Notes: a model not told the origin generated them from the letters alone. Positions 16,432-26,540 are shown, counted from the first letter of the stretch. The stretch is 64,000 nt of DNA from Aliiroseovarius crassostreae (GCF_001307765.1 NZ_LKBA01000023.1:1-64000), one strand, 5' to 3'. A program made the numbers and translations.

Positions 16432-19329
16432 TTAACCCTTGTCCTTGAGCGCCAGAAGCGCCGCGAACGGATTGTCCGGATCAACCTTCTTGTCGCGGTT
16501 CGACGGCCCGGTTGTGTAGGTCTTGGGTTTATTGTCGCGTTGGGGCTTGCCCCCTTTGCCCCGACGATCGCCCTGCGGTTTGCCCCGAGGCTTACCGCCA
16601 TCACGACCACCTTCGCGGCGTTTGCCGCCCTGGGCTTTGCGATCCCCTTGCCGCTCACCGCTGTCGCGGCGACCACCTTGGTTGCGCGCGCCCTGACGGC
16701 GGTTGAACCCGCCCCAGGTGAACGTAAAAAACGTTTCCATCTCAGCCACGTCCACCGCCGCCTCTTCGCCCGGCGTTTCTGAGGGGGCTTCTTCCGGCGC
16801 ATCCACAGGAATTTCCGCGGGGGCAGCCGCAGGCGCCTCTGCCGGAGTTTCCGGCTGAGTTTCTGACGGTTGTTCAACCGGTGTTTCCGCAGGCGTTTCC
16901 TTCGGATCCGCACCAGCTTCGGCGTCTGCCTCAGCCTTCACTTTCACCCGCTCCCCTTTTTCAGCCTTGTAGCCCAGCCCCTGCATCAGGTCCGCAAACT
17001 GCTCCAAGGTCATGCCGGTGATCGACAGCATATCCGCCTTGGCTTCAAAACCGCTGCGGCTATCCTCAACACGCAACTGGTCGGCCAGGCGTTCCAGCAT
17101 ATCAATGCGAATCGCACGCGCACCTGCGGGACGATACCCGGACAGAAGATAGGCCGACGGGTCCACTGCCTCGATCACCGGGATGGTAACGAGGCCGGGG
17201 GGCGGCGCTTCGGGGAATTCCTGCAGATTTTGCCACAGCGAATGCAGCACCAGACGCAGCCGGGTCGGTGCCGGTTTCAGCAAAAGCGGCATGAAAATGG
17301 TGAACTGACCAAAGCGGATGCCATGTTTGCGCAATGCCCCACGGGCGTCCTGATCAAGATCCTTGACCTCCCCCGCGACCTTGTCGCGCGGGATAATGCC
17401 CAGCTCTTCAACCATGCGGAAGGCAAAGCCGCGGGCAAGCCCGGACAGGGTTTCATCTTTCTGCATCGCCGAAAGCGGCTCGAACAACGCGGCCACTTTC
17501 CGGTCGATGAAGTGCTGCAGACGGCGGGCGACCTTTTCAGCCACATCCGCCCCGGCTTCTTCATCCACAAATGCCTCGACACGCGGTTTCAAAACATCGT
17601 CACCTTTGACGAGTTTCCCGACCGCGTATTCCCCCCACATCAGGCCACCTTGCTCGGTGAAATCCATTTCCGTATCGGGGGCATTATAGAATCGGTCTGC
17701 CCGCAGATGGAATTCCGGTGCCAGCGCCTGAAGGCTGGCCGCACGCAGGGTTTTTGCCTCTTCGGGAGATCGCGAGGCATCCTGGCTAAACCGGAACCCT
17801 TCCAGACGACCAACAAACTGGCCTTCTACCGTCACTTCACCCTTGTCATTCACGTCAGCCACGAGGCTCTCCTTCTGCTTCAACCGGCGCAGAAGCACAG
17901 AGGTGCGCCGGTCAACAAATCTTTGGGTCAGCGCATTATGTAATGCGTCCGACAATCGGTCTTCTACAGCACGGGTGGCCCCGCGCCAATGGGCAACATC
18001 ACGTAACCAGTCGCGGCGTTGCGCCACATATGTCCAGGTGCGAATAAACGCCAACCGTTTCGACAATGTGTCAATATCGCCATCGGTGCGGTCGATGCGT
18101 TTCACCTGTCGCGCGAACCAGTCTTCGCGAATCTCTGTGTGCTGGTGCAGATCCTTAAAGAGGCTGGTAACGAGGCTCGCATGTTCACCATGGCTGATGC
18201 CGCGGAAATCCGGCAGGCGACAGACCTCCCACAAAAGCTGGGTTGAGGCACCATCGGTTGCGCGGGCAGACACTTCTTCGTCGGCAGATACCAGTTTCAG
18301 CGCAATGAGGTCATCGGCGTCTCGGGCGCGGGTCAGGTGTTCGTTACCGCTTGGCGCCTCAAGCGACCGGATCAGCGCCTCGGGGGTGCCCATCTGCAGA
18401 TCGCCATTGCGCCACATCAGTTTTTTCTGCGGTATAAAGCGATGCGACGTGATAGCCTCAACCACCTCTTCCGCCATCGGAGGAGCCTCTCCGGTGACAC
18501 CGAAAGAGCCATGGTTCATATGCCGACCAGCGCGGCCCGCAATCTGAGCAAGCTCATGCGGGAATAACGGGCGCATCCGGCGGCCGTCGAACTTCTCCAG
18601 CGCGGAAAACGCCACATGGTCGATATCGAGGTTCAACCCCATCCCGATCGCATCAGTGGCCACCAGGTAGTCCACATCCCCGTTTTGATACATCGCCACC
18701 TGGGCGTTTCGGGTGCGCGGGCTGAGCGCCCCCATGACCACCGCAACCCCGCCTTTCTGTCGGCGCATCAATTCCGCAATGGCATAGAGGTTATCGACCG
18801 AGAACCCGACAATGGCCGAGCGTCCGGGCATCCGGCTGATCTTTTTCGATCCGCCATAGACCAGTTCGGAAAACCGCTCACGGCGCAGAAATTCGACCTT
18901 CGGCACGAGGGCCGCAATCACCCCGCGCATCGTATCCGACCCGAGGAACAGCGTTTCATGGGTGCCACGCATATGCAGAAGACGGTCGGTAAAGACATGG
19001 CCGCGCTCTGGATCACAGCACAGCTGGATCTCGTCAATGGCCACGAAATCCGCCCCGATGCCCGGTGGCATCGCCTCAACCGTGCAGACCCAATATTGCG
19101 CCCGATCCGGCACGATCCGCTCTTCGCCGGTTACCAGCGCCACCACATTTGGCCCGCGCAACCCAACCAGTTTGTCGTAGACTTCGCGTGCCAGCAGACG
19201 CAGGGGCAGGCCAATCACACCGGTGCGATAGCTGAGCATCCGCTCAAGCGCGTAATGGGTTTTCCCGGTATTTGTGGGCCCAAGCACCGCAGTGATGCGA
19301 TTGCCGGCACGGGCTGTATCGGAAACCAT
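16432..19329 (-). CDS. SUV3-like DExH RNA helicase with acidic and RG-rich tail
   Basis: The 965-residue protein starts with a superfamily 2 helicase core: Walker A GPTNTGKTH (residues ~17-25), DEIQ box (motif II), VVMGALSPRTRNAQ, the ATDAIGMGLNLDI motif and QIAGRAGR (motif VI). This matches the bacterial SUV3/mitochondrial degradosome helicase branch. The middle ~400 residues are helical. From about residue 800 the protein turns Pro/Glu/Ala-rich (ETPAEAPAAAPAEIP), then basic and RG-rich (RRQGARNQGGRRDSGER, GKPRGKPQGDRRGKGG), a tail suited to RNA binding or condensation. It is probably an RNA processing or decay helicase. The S4-domain gene follows within 6 bp. Confidence 0.88.
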   Translation of the reverse strand: MVSDTARAGNRITAVLGPTNTGKTHYALERMLSYRTGVIGLPLRLLAREVYDKLVGLRGPNVVALVTGEERIVPDRAQYWVCTVEAMPPGIGADFVAIDEIQLCCDPERGHVFTDRLLHMRGTHETLFLGSDTMRGVIAALVPKVEFLRRERFSELVYGGSKKISRMPGRSAIVGFSVDNLYAIAELMRRQKGGVAVVMGALSPRTRNAQVAMYQNGDVDYLVATDAIGMGLNLDIDHVAFSALEKFDGRRMRPLFPHELAQIAGRAGRHMNHGSFGVTGEAPPMAEEVVEAITSHRFIPQKKLMWRNGDLQMGTPEALIRSLEAPSGNEHLTRARDADDLIALKLVSADEEVSARATDGASTQLLWEVCRLPDFRGISHGEHASLVTSLFKDLHQHTEIREDWFARQVKRIDRTDGDIDTLSKRLAFIRTWTYVAQRRDWLRDVAHWRGATRAVEDRLSDALHNALTQRFVDRRTSVLLRRLKQKESLVADVNDKGEVTVEGQFVGRLEGFRFSQDASRSPEEAKTLRAASLQALAPEFHLRADRFYNAPDTEMDFTEQGGLMWGEYAVGKLVKGDDVLKPRVEAFVDEEAGADVAEKVARRLQHFIDRKVAALFEPLSAMQKDETLSGLARGFAFRMVEELGIIPRDKVAGEVKDLDQDARGALRKHGIRFGQFTIFMPLLLKPAPTRLRLVLHSLWQNLQEFPEAPPPGLVTIPVIEAVDPSAYLLSGYRPAGARAIRIDMLERLADQLRVEDSRSGFEAKADMLSITGMTLEQFADLMQGLGYKAEKGERVKVKAEADAEAGADPKETPAETPVEQPSETQPETPAEAPAAAPAEIPVDAPEEAPSETPGEEAAVDVAEMETFFTFTWGGFNRRQGARNQGGRRDSGERQGDRKAQGGKRREGGRDGGKPRGKPQGDRRGKGGKPQRDNKPKTYTTGPSNRDKKVDPDNPFAALLALKDKG

Positions 19330-19360
19330 CTGTTGGCCTTTTTTGCGGGCTGGTTGCGGG

Positions 19361-19918
19361 TCAGAGATCAGTTGCCAGCTGTTTGGTCAGCCGGGCCACC
19401 GCCTCTTTTACGTCCGGATTTCGCGGATGTATAGCAAGGACTTCGTGGTAGATTTCCAGGGCCCGGTCAGGTTCATCCAGGATTTCCATCACCACAGCAA
19501 CCCCTTGCAGCGCATCAAAATGACGTGGCTCCAATGCCAGGGTCCGGCGCAGACTGTCCAGCGCGAGCCCATAGCGTTCTGCGCGGAAAAATGCCGTGGC
19601 GCGCAAATGCCAGCCCTCGGCAAACTCGGGGGCATGATCGGTCAGGGCGCCCAGATGCGAGAATGCCCCCTCAAGATCGCCCGCTTCGATGGCGGATTTG
19701 GCCCGCGTATAAAGCAGGTCAACCGAGGCAGACCCACTTTGCGCCCAACGGCTCTGGATCGCCTGTTCCAGCGCCTGCCAGTTGCTGTCATCCGCCTGTT
19801 CCAATTGGGCATAAAGGGCGTCCAGCGGCACCTCTCTCTGATCTTGTGCCTGTGCACTCACCGGCGTCAGCAGACCCAGTGTGGATATCAGTAAAAAGAG
19901 GTGAAGGACACGAAACAT
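19361..19918 (-). CDS. Periplasmic TPR-repeat protein
   Basis: The 185-residue protein begins with a signal peptide (MFRVLHLFLLISTLGLLTPVSAQAQ) and continues with about three tetratricopeptide repeats: ARAKSAIEAGDLEGAFSHLGALTDHAPEF-like units, then FFRAERYGLALDSLRRTLALEPRHFDALQG and ILDEPDRALEIYHEVLAIHPRNPDV. It is a periplasmic scaffold of unknown partner. The start at 19918 was chosen because it begins the signal peptide; an in-frame ATG at 19981 adds 21 residues without a membrane-targeting pattern. It lies 31 bp upstream of the helicase gene on the same strand. Confidence 0.82.
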   Translation of the reverse strand: MFRVLHLFLLISTLGLLTPVSAQAQDQREVPLDALYAQLEQADDSNWQALEQAIQSRWAQSGSASVDLLYTRAKSAIEAGDLEGAFSHLGALTDHAPEFAEGWHLRATAFFRAERYGLALDSLRRTLALEPRHFDALQGVAVVMEILDEPDRALEIYHEVLAIHPRNPDVKEAVARLTKQLATDL

Positions 19919-20065
19919 GACCAAGGCTAGCGCGCATGGAATGACAGAACAATGGGGAAGCTTTCCCCCTTCCATCAACAAACCTCACATTCCCAAACGT
20001 CAGCGAAAAAATGAGTTTACCTCAACGTAAAGTCTAGGTTAGCGTTTCGGTAACACCTATATGTC

Positions 20066-20176
20066 TAAAGCGGTTCGGTATTGACCTGACAATGGGAAAA
20101 ACCGAACCACTGCAAGAGATATCAATGATGTGGGCGTTTCAGAATAAACATGTGTCTCAAGTTTATCCAGAAACGC
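20066..20176 (+). repeat. GCGTTTC palindromic-family repeat, copy 3 (two hairpins)
   Basis: The first hairpin, 20066-20108, has arms GGTTCGGT (20072-20079) and ACCGAACC (20101-20108) after TAAAGC. The second, 20134-20176, has outer arms GCGTTTC and GAAACGC and inner arms ATAAAC (20144-20149) and GTTTAT (20161-20166). Between them lies CAAGAGATATCAATGATG, which recurs in copy 4 and partly in copy 5. A further loose TTAGCGTTTCGG is at 20039. The second hairpin ends 20 bp before the SCP2 gene's ribosome binding site, so it lies in or near its leader. Confidence 0.75.
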
Positions 20177-20207
20177 TTCAGGTAAAGTGACCAATGGAGG
20201 ATTGCAC

Positions 20208-20498
20208 GTGAGCGACGTGATCACTGCGGCCGTAGCGGCCCTGAGCGAAAAACTGACCGGCGGATTTGACGCCGGCACCGCCAAATTCGAGATTGAAGGC
20301 GAAGGCGCCATCATCCTCGACAGCAACGGTGTGCGCGCAGGTGACGATGATGCGGATGTTACCCTGAAAGCAGATGCCGATGTCTTCGAAGACATTCTGG
20401 CCGGGAACCTGAACCCGACCACCGCCTTCATGACCGGCAAGCTGAGCGTGGATGGCAATATGGGGCTGGCGATGCAGCTGGGCAGCGTCCTGAGCTGA
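20208..20498 (+). CDS. SCP2 sterol-binding domain protein
   Basis: The 96-residue protein is a single SCP2 domain: VAALSEKLTGGFDAGTAKFEIEGEGAIILD, ADVTLKADADVFEDILAGNLNPTTAFMTGKLSVDGNMGLAMQLGSVL. Family members bind lipids or fatty acyl groups in a hydrophobic tunnel; the bacterial role is usually unknown. GTG 20208 was chosen as start because GGAGG (20196-20200) sits seven bases before it; an upstream in-frame ATG at 20187 has no such site. The alpha/beta hydrolase gene follows 52 bp later on the same strand, and a shared role in lipid handling is plausible. Confidence 0.88.
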   Translation: MSDVITAAVAALSEKLTGGFDAGTAKFEIEGEGAIILDSNGVRAGDDDADVTLKADADVFEDILAGNLNPTTAFMTGKLSVDGNMGLAMQLGSVLS

Positions 20499-20550
20499 TC
20501 CCCTCTTCCAAGGACGGCGGATCACGCGATCAATCTGCACAAGAGGCACC

Positions 20551-21513
20551 ATGCTGAACGCACCGCTTTTTCATGATATTGCACAGGGTCCCGATGGCGG
20601 GCAGGCCTATTGGCTGACTGCGACGGATGCTGTGCGCCTGCGGGCCGGCCATTGGCCGGCCGCTTCCAGCTCAAACCTGCGGGGCAGCATTCTTCTGTTT
20701 CCCGGACGCACCGAATATATTGAAAAATATGGCATTATTGCCAAAGAACTGTCTGCACAGGGATATCATACCCTGACGGTGGATTGGCGCGGACAGGGGC
20801 TTGCGGATCGTCCAGAGCATGATCGCGCCCTTGGACATGTTGGGGATTTTGCAGAATACCAGCTGGATGTGCAGGCTTTTGTGGATCTGGCCCGGCAACT
20901 TGACCTCCCACGCCCATGGTACCTGATCGGTCATTCCATGGGGGGCTGCATCGGCTTGCGGGCCCTATTGAACAATCTTCCTGTGGAGGGGGCCATTTTC
21001 TCTGCCCCCATGTGGGGGATCTCCATGGCACCCGTATTGCGACCGGTGGCGTGGAGCCTGAGCTGGGCCCTGCATATGAGCCCGTTCAAACATATTCTGA
21101 CCCCCGGCACCCAGCGCGAAACATACCTGTCTCTTGCCCCGTTTGCCGATAACCTGCTGACCACGGATCCAGAGATGTATCGCTATATGAAGGCCCAGGC
21201 CGAGGCGCATCCGGAGCTGACACTGGGGGGCCCGACGGCAGGCTGGTTATACGCCGCATTGTCAGAAACCCGCGCTTTGATGTTAACCCCGCCACCAAAA
21301 GTCAGAACCGTTACCTTTCTGGGCAGTTGCGAACGGATCGTGCAGGCATCACCGATCCATGAACATATGCAACGGTGGCAAGACGGCAAACTGGTCATGA
21401 TCGAGGGGGCAGAACACGAGGTCCTGATGGAAAGCGCGGAAATCCGGCAACGTGTCTATGACAGCTTGTCCTGCCTGTCCTCCCAACAGCCCTCCGTTGC
21501 GGAGCCGGCATGA
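20551..21513 (+). CDS. Alpha/beta hydrolase, lysophospholipase (PldB) type
   Basis: The 320-residue protein is a serine hydrolase of the monoacylglycerol lipase/lysophospholipase L2 group: ILLFPGRTEYIEKYG, the DWRGQGLADRP turn, the nucleophile elbow GHSMGG (Ser near residue 131), and a C-terminal GAEHEVLMES with the likely catalytic His. The predicted substrate is a lysophospholipid or monoglyceride. Length is usual for the family. It follows the SCP2 lipid-binding gene, and the pgi gene converges on it. Confidence 0.87.
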   Translation: MLNAPLFHDIAQGPDGGQAYWLTATDAVRLRAGHWPAASSSNLRGSILLFPGRTEYIEKYGIIAKELSAQGYHTLTVDWRGQGLADRPEHDRALGHVGDFAEYQLDVQAFVDLARQLDLPRPWYLIGHSMGGCIGLRALLNNLPVEGAIFSAPMWGISMAPVLRPVAWSLSWALHMSPFKHILTPGTQRETYLSLAPFADNLLTTDPEMYRYMKAQAEAHPELTLGGPTAGWLYAALSETRALMLTPPPKVRTVTFLGSCERIVQASPIHEHMQRWQDGKLVMIEGAEHEVLMESAEIRQRVYDSLSCLSSQQPSVAEPA

Positions 21514-21598
21514 TAAGATCGCCACGTTCAGCCCGATTTCACCCGTGACCGCTCAAAAACGCGGCCTACCCATCGGTCCCAAAGCGTATCTGTAAAAA

Positions 21599-23221
21599 TT
21601 ACGTTACATCAGATCCGTGGGTCAGGTATTTGACCATCCGGGCGGTCGAGGCGTCCAGCCCGTCGACACCCTGCGCACCCGTCACCACCGGGACCAGCGC
21701 CGTGGCCAGTTCTTTACCCAGCTCCACCCCCCATTGATCGAAGGAGTTGATCCCGAGGAGCACCCCTTCGACAAACACCCTGTGCTCGTAAAGCGCCACA
21801 ATCTGGCCAAGCACACGCGGTGTCAGTTTGGGGTAAATCAATGTGGTTGAAGGACGGTTGCCGGGGAATTCTCTATGAGCTGCCTGACGGATCATTTCCT
21901 CCCCCTCAAAACCTGCGGCGCGCATACGGGCTTCGGCCTCCTCCCGGCCGCGGCCCATCATCAATGCCTGCGACTGGGCCAGACAATTGGCGACCAGAAG
22001 TTTGTGCTGATCTGCAAGGTCCGGCTCATGCCCTTCCCGCGCCACCATGAATTCGCAGGGGATCACTGCGGTCCCCTGATGGATCATTTGATAAAACGCG
22101 TGCTGCCCATTGGTTCCGGGTTCGCCCCAGACCAGCGGGCCGGACACCACTTTCAGTGCCGTCCCATCCATCGCCACACGCTTGCCGTTCGATTCCATCT
22201 CCAATTGCTGCAAATAGGCAGGCAAACGTGCAAGTCGCTGCTCATACGGCAAAACCGCCCGCGTGGGATACCCACAGATCTGATGGTGCCAGACCCCCGT
22301 AAGGGCCAACATCAGTGGCATATTTTCGCGCCCTTTGGCGGACCTGAAATGGGTGTCCATCGCCCGTGCCCCGGCCAACATCTCGGAAAACCGATCTGCC
22401 CCGATGGCAATCATAATCGACAGACCGATTGGTCCCCACATGGAATAGCGCCCACCAACCCAGTCTTCAAACCCGAACACGCGCTCAGCCGACAAGCCCC
22501 ATTCGGCGGTCTTTTCTTCATTCGAGGACAGGGCCACGAAATGCAGTGCGGCGGCAGCGTCACCAACCTGATTGGCGATCCATTTGCGGGCCACCTCGGC
22601 ATTGGTCATGGTTTCGACAGTGGTAAATGTCTTTGACGCCACGATCACCAGGGTTTCCGCCGGGTTGAGGCGGCGCAGCGTGTCGTGAATATGCGCCCCG
22701 TCGAGGTTTGAGACGAAATGCACGTCGGGCCCGTCATGATAAGGCGCCAGCGCCCGGACAGCCATCACCGGGCCAAGGTCGGACCCGCCAATCCCAATGT
22801 TCAAAACATGCCTGAACCGCCCCCCCGATGGGGAGCGGATCTGTCCCGCGCGCAGCCGGGTCGAGAAATCGCGCATCCGCTCCAGCGTCGCCTGAACCTC
22901 AGGCACGACATCCTGCCCGTCCACCATGATCCGCCGCGCCGTGGTGGCGCGCAGCGCAGTGTGCAGCACCGCCCGGCCTTCGGTTTCGTTGATGGGTTCA
23001 CCGGAAAACATGGCTTCACGCCGATCTTCCAACCCGGCCTCTGATGCGAGCTCCAGAAGAAGTGACACGGCTTTGTTGTCCATCGCGGTTTTTGACCAGT
23101 CAAGCACCATATCCAAGGCTGCGGTCGAAAACATCTCTGCCCGGTCGGGCGCGTCGAAAAGGTCAATAATACGCTGAGCTTGATGCGTGTCCCGATGGGC
23201 TACAAGCTTTTCAAATGTCAT
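21599..23221 (-). CDS. pgi: Glucose-6-phosphate isomerase
   Basis: The 540-residue cytoplasmic enzyme interconverts glucose 6-phosphate and fructose 6-phosphate. Motifs include [51 protein letters not shown]-like sequence with the catalytic His, and the C-terminal signature [19 protein letters not shown] 23221 begins [13 protein letters not shown], normal for the family; a longer in-frame start at 23296 was rejected. It is the last gene of a zwf-pgl-pgi operon, starting 88 bp after pgl. Confidence 0.95.
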   Translation of the reverse strand: MTFEKLVAHRDTHQAQRIIDLFDAPDRAEMFSTAALDMVLDWSKTAMDNKAVSLLLELASEAGLEDRREAMFSGEPINETEGRAVLHTALRATTARRIMVDGQDVVPEVQATLERMRDFSTRLRAGQIRSPSGGRFRHVLNIGIGGSDLGPVMAVRALAPYHDGPDVHFVSNLDGAHIHDTLRRLNPAETLVIVASKTFTTVETMTNAEVARKWIANQVGDAAAALHFVALSSNEEKTAEWGLSAERVFGFEDWVGGRYSMWGPIGLSIMIAIGADRFSEMLAGARAMDTHFRSAKGRENMPLMLALTGVWHHQICGYPTRAVLPYEQRLARLPAYLQQLEMESNGKRVAMDGTALKVVSGPLVWGEPGTNGQHAFYQMIHQGTAVIPCEFMVAREGHEPDLADQHKLLVANCLAQSQALMMGRGREEAEARMRAAGFEGEEMIRQAAHREFPGNRPSTTLIYPKLTPRVLGQIVALYEHRVFVEGVLLGINSFDQWGVELGKELATALVPVVTGAQGVDGLDASTARMVKYLTHGSDVT

Positions 23222-23308
23222 ACTGCGCTCTGTTTGATAGGGTGGAAACCTGCACTGCACTGAACCGACTATACACATTCCCCACGGGCTGACCATATAC
23301 CCCGAACA

Positions 23309-23983
23309 TCACGCGGCCCAGTGCACGATCAGCGCCCCAAGCAGCGCCTTGACGGGAGCGTCCAGCGCATCCTCTGCCTCCATCGCCTGTGCAAGCGCGT
23401 CACGCTTGGCCTGCCCGGTGATAATCAGGTGTTTGTTCACCGCCGAGTTCAACGCCCGCGCGGACAACGTGACGCGCGGCTCCTGTGCACCGGGGGCGAT
23501 CATGGTCAGTGCAGCTGGCGCTTCACGCGACAAAGCCTGTGCAAGCTGGTCTCCGCCGGGAAACAAGCTGGCCGTATGCATATCCTCCCCCATCCCCAAC
23601 ACGGCGACAGAGAGCGGCAGGCAATCCTCCACCCGGTCGGAAATCTGCGCAATCACCTGCTCGGGCGTGGCCCCGGCGTGATAGAGAGGCACAAGATTGG
23701 CGCGGACCGCCCGGCTGGTCAGCAGCCGGTCCCGCAGCATGGCCGTGTTGGAACGCGGATGCGTTTCCGGCACCCAGCGTTCATCGGTCAGCATCACATC
23801 CACCCGCGCCCAATCCAGATCCGCTGCACAAAGCGCGTCAAAAATCGGGCCCGGTGTCGCGCCGCCCGGCACCGCCAGGCTGGCACGTTCTTCATGTTCC
23901 AATGTCATCACAAGCTCAGATGCGATGCGGTCTGCCAGATCCAGCATCATCATGTCCTGATCGGGGTAATCAATCAGCTTCAT
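23309..23983 (-). CDS. pgl: 6-phosphogluconolactonase
   Basis: The 224-residue DevB/SOL-type enzyme hydrolyses 6-phosphogluconolactone, the product of Zwf. Visible motifs are LAVPGGATPGPIFDAL, VDVMLTDERWVPETHPRSN and AVLGMGEDMHTASLFPG. ATG 23983 overlaps the zwf stop (ATGA), which implies translational coupling and decides the start over an in-frame candidate at 24001. It serves the oxidative pentose phosphate and Entner-Doudoroff pathways. Confidence 0.94.
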   Translation of the reverse strand: MKLIDYPDQDMMMLDLADRIASELVMTLEHEERASLAVPGGATPGPIFDALCAADLDWARVDVMLTDERWVPETHPRSNTAMLRDRLLTSRAVRANLVPLYHAGATPEQVIAQISDRVEDCLPLSVAVLGMGEDMHTASLFPGGDQLAQALSREAPAALTMIAPGAQEPRVTLSARALNSAVNKHLIITGQAKRDALAQAMEAEDALDAPVKALLGALIVHWAA

Positions 23984-25434
23984 TCCCGCAGCTCCCTCCA
24001 TCGACGGCCGTCTTTATGTAATAGCATCAATGCCTCATCCGGCCCAGACGTGAATGGGTCATAGGAATGCGGTTTGTCGCGACGCGCCTGCCAGCCTTCG
24101 ATGATCGGATCCGTCCAGGCCCAGGCCGCCTCCACCTCGTCGCCACGCATGAACAGGGTCTGATTGCCGCGGATCACGTCCATGATCAACCGCTCATAAG
24201 CATCCGGCACGTCAGCCACGTCTTCGCCAAGGGCTTCTGCAAAGGTCATGTCGAGCGGCACATCGATCAGCCGCATCCCCCCCGGCCCCGGTTCCTTGAT
24301 GGTCACTTTCAGATCCATGCCCTCATTTGGCTGCAACCGGATCGACAACTCATTGGCAGACTGGCCGGTATCTTCCTCAAAAATGGAATGGGGCGGCTCT
24401 TTGAAACGAACCACGATCTCGGACATGCGCGCGCGAAGGCGCTTGCCCGTGCGCAGGTAAAACGGCGTGCCGTTCCAACGCCAGTTCGACACGTGCAGCT
24501 TCATCGCGATGAAACTTTCCGTATCACTTGCATCAACTTCCGCATCCCCCGCATAGGCAGGAACTTCGTCGTCGCCACGATACTGCCCCCGCACCAGATC
24601 TTCTGGCGCCACCGGATCGAGGGCCCGGATCACCTTCAGCTTTTCATCCCGCACCGCATCGGGATCGAATTTCGAGGGAGGCTCCATCGCCGTGAGGCAC
24701 AAAAGCTGCATCAGGTGGTTCTGCACCATATCGCGCATCGCCCCCGAGCGGTCATAATAGGCCCCGCGCCCGGCGACCCCAACGGTTTCCGCAACAGTGA
24801 TCTGGATATGGTCCACATATTGCGCGTTCCACAGCGGCTCAAACAGCATGTTTCCAAAGCGCAGCGCCATCAGGTTCTGCACCGTTTCCTTGCCCAGGTA
24901 ATGATCAATCCGATAGATCTGGCTTTCTTCGAAATGCCGGGCCAGCGTGGCATTGAGCGCACGCGCGGTTTCCAGATCATGCCCGAACGGTTTTTCGACA
25001 ACGATCCGCGCCTGCGGGCCAGCAATTTCATGCCCCCGAAGGCGTTCGGCGATCGGCCCAAACAGGCGCGGGCCAACAGAAAAGTAAAAGGCCTGCACCA
25101 CGTCCTTGCGCATTTCTTTGGCGAGATGCGCCCATCCCTCATCCCCAAGCGCGTCAATCGCGACGTAAGAAAAAAGATCAAGAAACCCCGGCAAAACACT
25201 GGGATCACTTTTCTTTTTCGACACGAATTCGCGCACGGCAGTTTCAACAAAGCCCCTATACCCCGCACAATCAAGCTCTGACCGGGCTGCGCCGATGATA
25301 CGCGCCTCCGCGGGAATCTGCCCATCACGATAGCGGCGATAGAGGCCCGGCAGGATCTTGCGACGGGCCAGATCACCGGTCCCTCCAAAGATGACCAGAT
25401 CGAAAGGATCCACAGGGATAACGCGCGAAACCAT
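23980..25434 (-). CDS. zwf: Glucose-6-phosphate 1-dehydrogenase
   Basis: The 484-residue enzyme oxidises glucose 6-phosphate to the 6-phosphogluconolactone with NAD(P)+. It shows the nucleotide-binding start DLVIFGGTGDLARRKILPGLY, the active-site signature RIDHYLGKETVQN and EKPFGHDL. It is the first gene of the zwf-pgl-pgi operon; in roseobacters, which commonly use the Entner-Doudoroff route, this operon supplies 6-phosphogluconate. edd and eda are not in this window. Confidence 0.95.
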   Translation of the reverse strand: MVSRVIPVDPFDLVIFGGTGDLARRKILPGLYRRYRDGQIPAEARIIGAARSELDCAGYRGFVETAVREFVSKKKSDPSVLPGFLDLFSYVAIDALGDEGWAHLAKEMRKDVVQAFYFSVGPRLFGPIAERLRGHEIAGPQARIVVEKPFGHDLETARALNATLARHFEESQIYRIDHYLGKETVQNLMALRFGNMLFEPLWNAQYVDHIQITVAETVGVAGRGAYYDRSGAMRDMVQNHLMQLLCLTAMEPPSKFDPDAVRDEKLKVIRALDPVAPEDLVRGQYRGDDEVPAYAGDAEVDASDTESFIAMKLHVSNWRWNGTPFYLRTGKRLRARMSEIVVRFKEPPHSIFEEDTGQSANELSIRLQPNEGMDLKVTIKEPGPGGMRLIDVPLDMTFAEALGEDVADVPDAYERLIMDVIRGNQTLFMRGDEVEAAWAWTDPIIEGWQARRDKPHSYDPFTSGPDEALMLLHKDGRRWRELRE

Positions 25435-25481
25435 GAAGTTCTCCGTAACTTATCTGTCGCAAACCACGTGCTGGTTCGTGA

Positions 25482-26465
25482 TCATCCATCCTGCGTGGGC
25501 TTGCAAGCAGCCATGACACACAGAAGTTCGAACATGATCGACGCTCCTAGATAGGCTGTTGCGCCAGCGGGGTCAAATGGCGGCGACACCTCAACCAGGT
25601 CGGCACCGACAATCTTTACCCCCTGAAGGGCACGCACCACCTGAAGCGCCTGATAGGAGGTCGGTCCCCCCACCTCTGGCGTGCCGGTGCCCGGCGCAAA
25701 GGCGGGGTCCACAAAATCGATATCATAGCTGACATAGGTATCCCCCGCGCCGACAATTTCGCACGCCTCGCGCATCACATCGACAACGCCACGGGCATGA
25801 AACTCCTCAATCGCGATCACGCGAATGCCCACTGCATTGGCAAAATCCCGGTCTTCACTATCATATGCCGTGCCACGGATCCCGATCATCACCACACGCT
25901 TCGGATCCAGCAGCTCTTCTTCAACCGCGCGCCGAAACGGGGTGCCATGGGTATACATGGTGCCATCAAAATAGGAATGGAACAGGTCAGTGTGGCTGTC
26001 GAAATGCACCATACCCAGCGGGGCATCCACGCTCAGCGCCCGCAAAATGGGTAAGGTGCACAGGTGGTCCCCTCCGCCGGTCAGAGGCCGGATCCCTGCC
26101 CGCTTCACACGGGTGTAAAAGATCTGCATCCGCTCCAGACTGTCCATGACATCCGCGGGGTTTGGCGCCACATCCCCCAGATCAGCACAGTTCATCACTT
26201 CAAACGGGCGTATACCGGTGGCGCCATTTTGCGCACGGATCATGGTGGACATGTCCCGCAACTGGCGGGGACCGTGGCGCGGGCCTGGCCGGTTGGTGGT
26301 GCCCCCATCCCATGGCGCTCCAACCAGCCCCACCTCCACCTCTTTGATCCGCGCATGATCCAGATCGACATGTGGCAAGCGCATGAAAGTTGGGATGCCC
26401 GCAAAGCGTGGCAGGTCAAACCCCGAGACGGGTTTGAAAAAGTCATCGGTTTTCTGATTGATCAT
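25482..26465 (-). CDS. Agmatinase/arginase-family ureohydrolase
   Basis: The 327-residue protein belongs to the binuclear-metal ureohydrolases. Metal-binding stretches are GGGDH, HFDSHTDLFHSY and SYDIDFVDP; the usual DAHxD motif here reads DSHTD, which keeps the Asp and His ligands. WDGGTTNRPGPRHGPRQLR near the start favours agmatinase or guanidinobutyrase-type enzymes rather than arginase. The substrate (agmatine or another guanidino compound) cannot be fixed from sequence. GGGAGG lies just before ATG 26465, deciding the start. It is separate from zwf by 47 bp and may have its own promoter. Confidence 0.87.
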   Translation of the reverse strand: MINQKTDDFFKPVSGFDLPRFAGIPTFMRLPHVDLDHARIKEVEVGLVGAPWDGGTTNRPGPRHGPRQLRDMSTMIRAQNGATGIRPFEVMNCADLGDVAPNPADVMDSLERMQIFYTRVKRAGIRPLTGGGDHLCTLPILRALSVDAPLGMVHFDSHTDLFHSYFDGTMYTHGTPFRRAVEEELLDPKRVVMIGIRGTAYDSEDRDFANAVGIRVIAIEEFHARGVVDVMREACEIVGAGDTYVSYDIDFVDPAFAPGTGTPEVGGPTSYQALQVVRALQGVKIVGADLVEVSPPFDPAGATAYLGASIMFELLCVMAACKPTQDG

Positions 26466-26540
26466 CTGAGCCTCCCTTTGGGACAGGCTAACCCGATCCA
26501 GACATCCCGTCTTCACTTTTCAGATGGCACCGCCTGTCCA

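Noticed and set aside
20019-20040. MerR-type operator (ACCT-N14-AGGT) upstream of the SCP2 gene
   Set aside because: Only the outermost four bases pair well and no promoter elements with 19-bp spacing are clear.
24067-25281. Plus-strand open frame of about 400 codons opposite zwf
   Set aside because: It is the antisense of a conserved enzyme gene and has the usual shadow composition.
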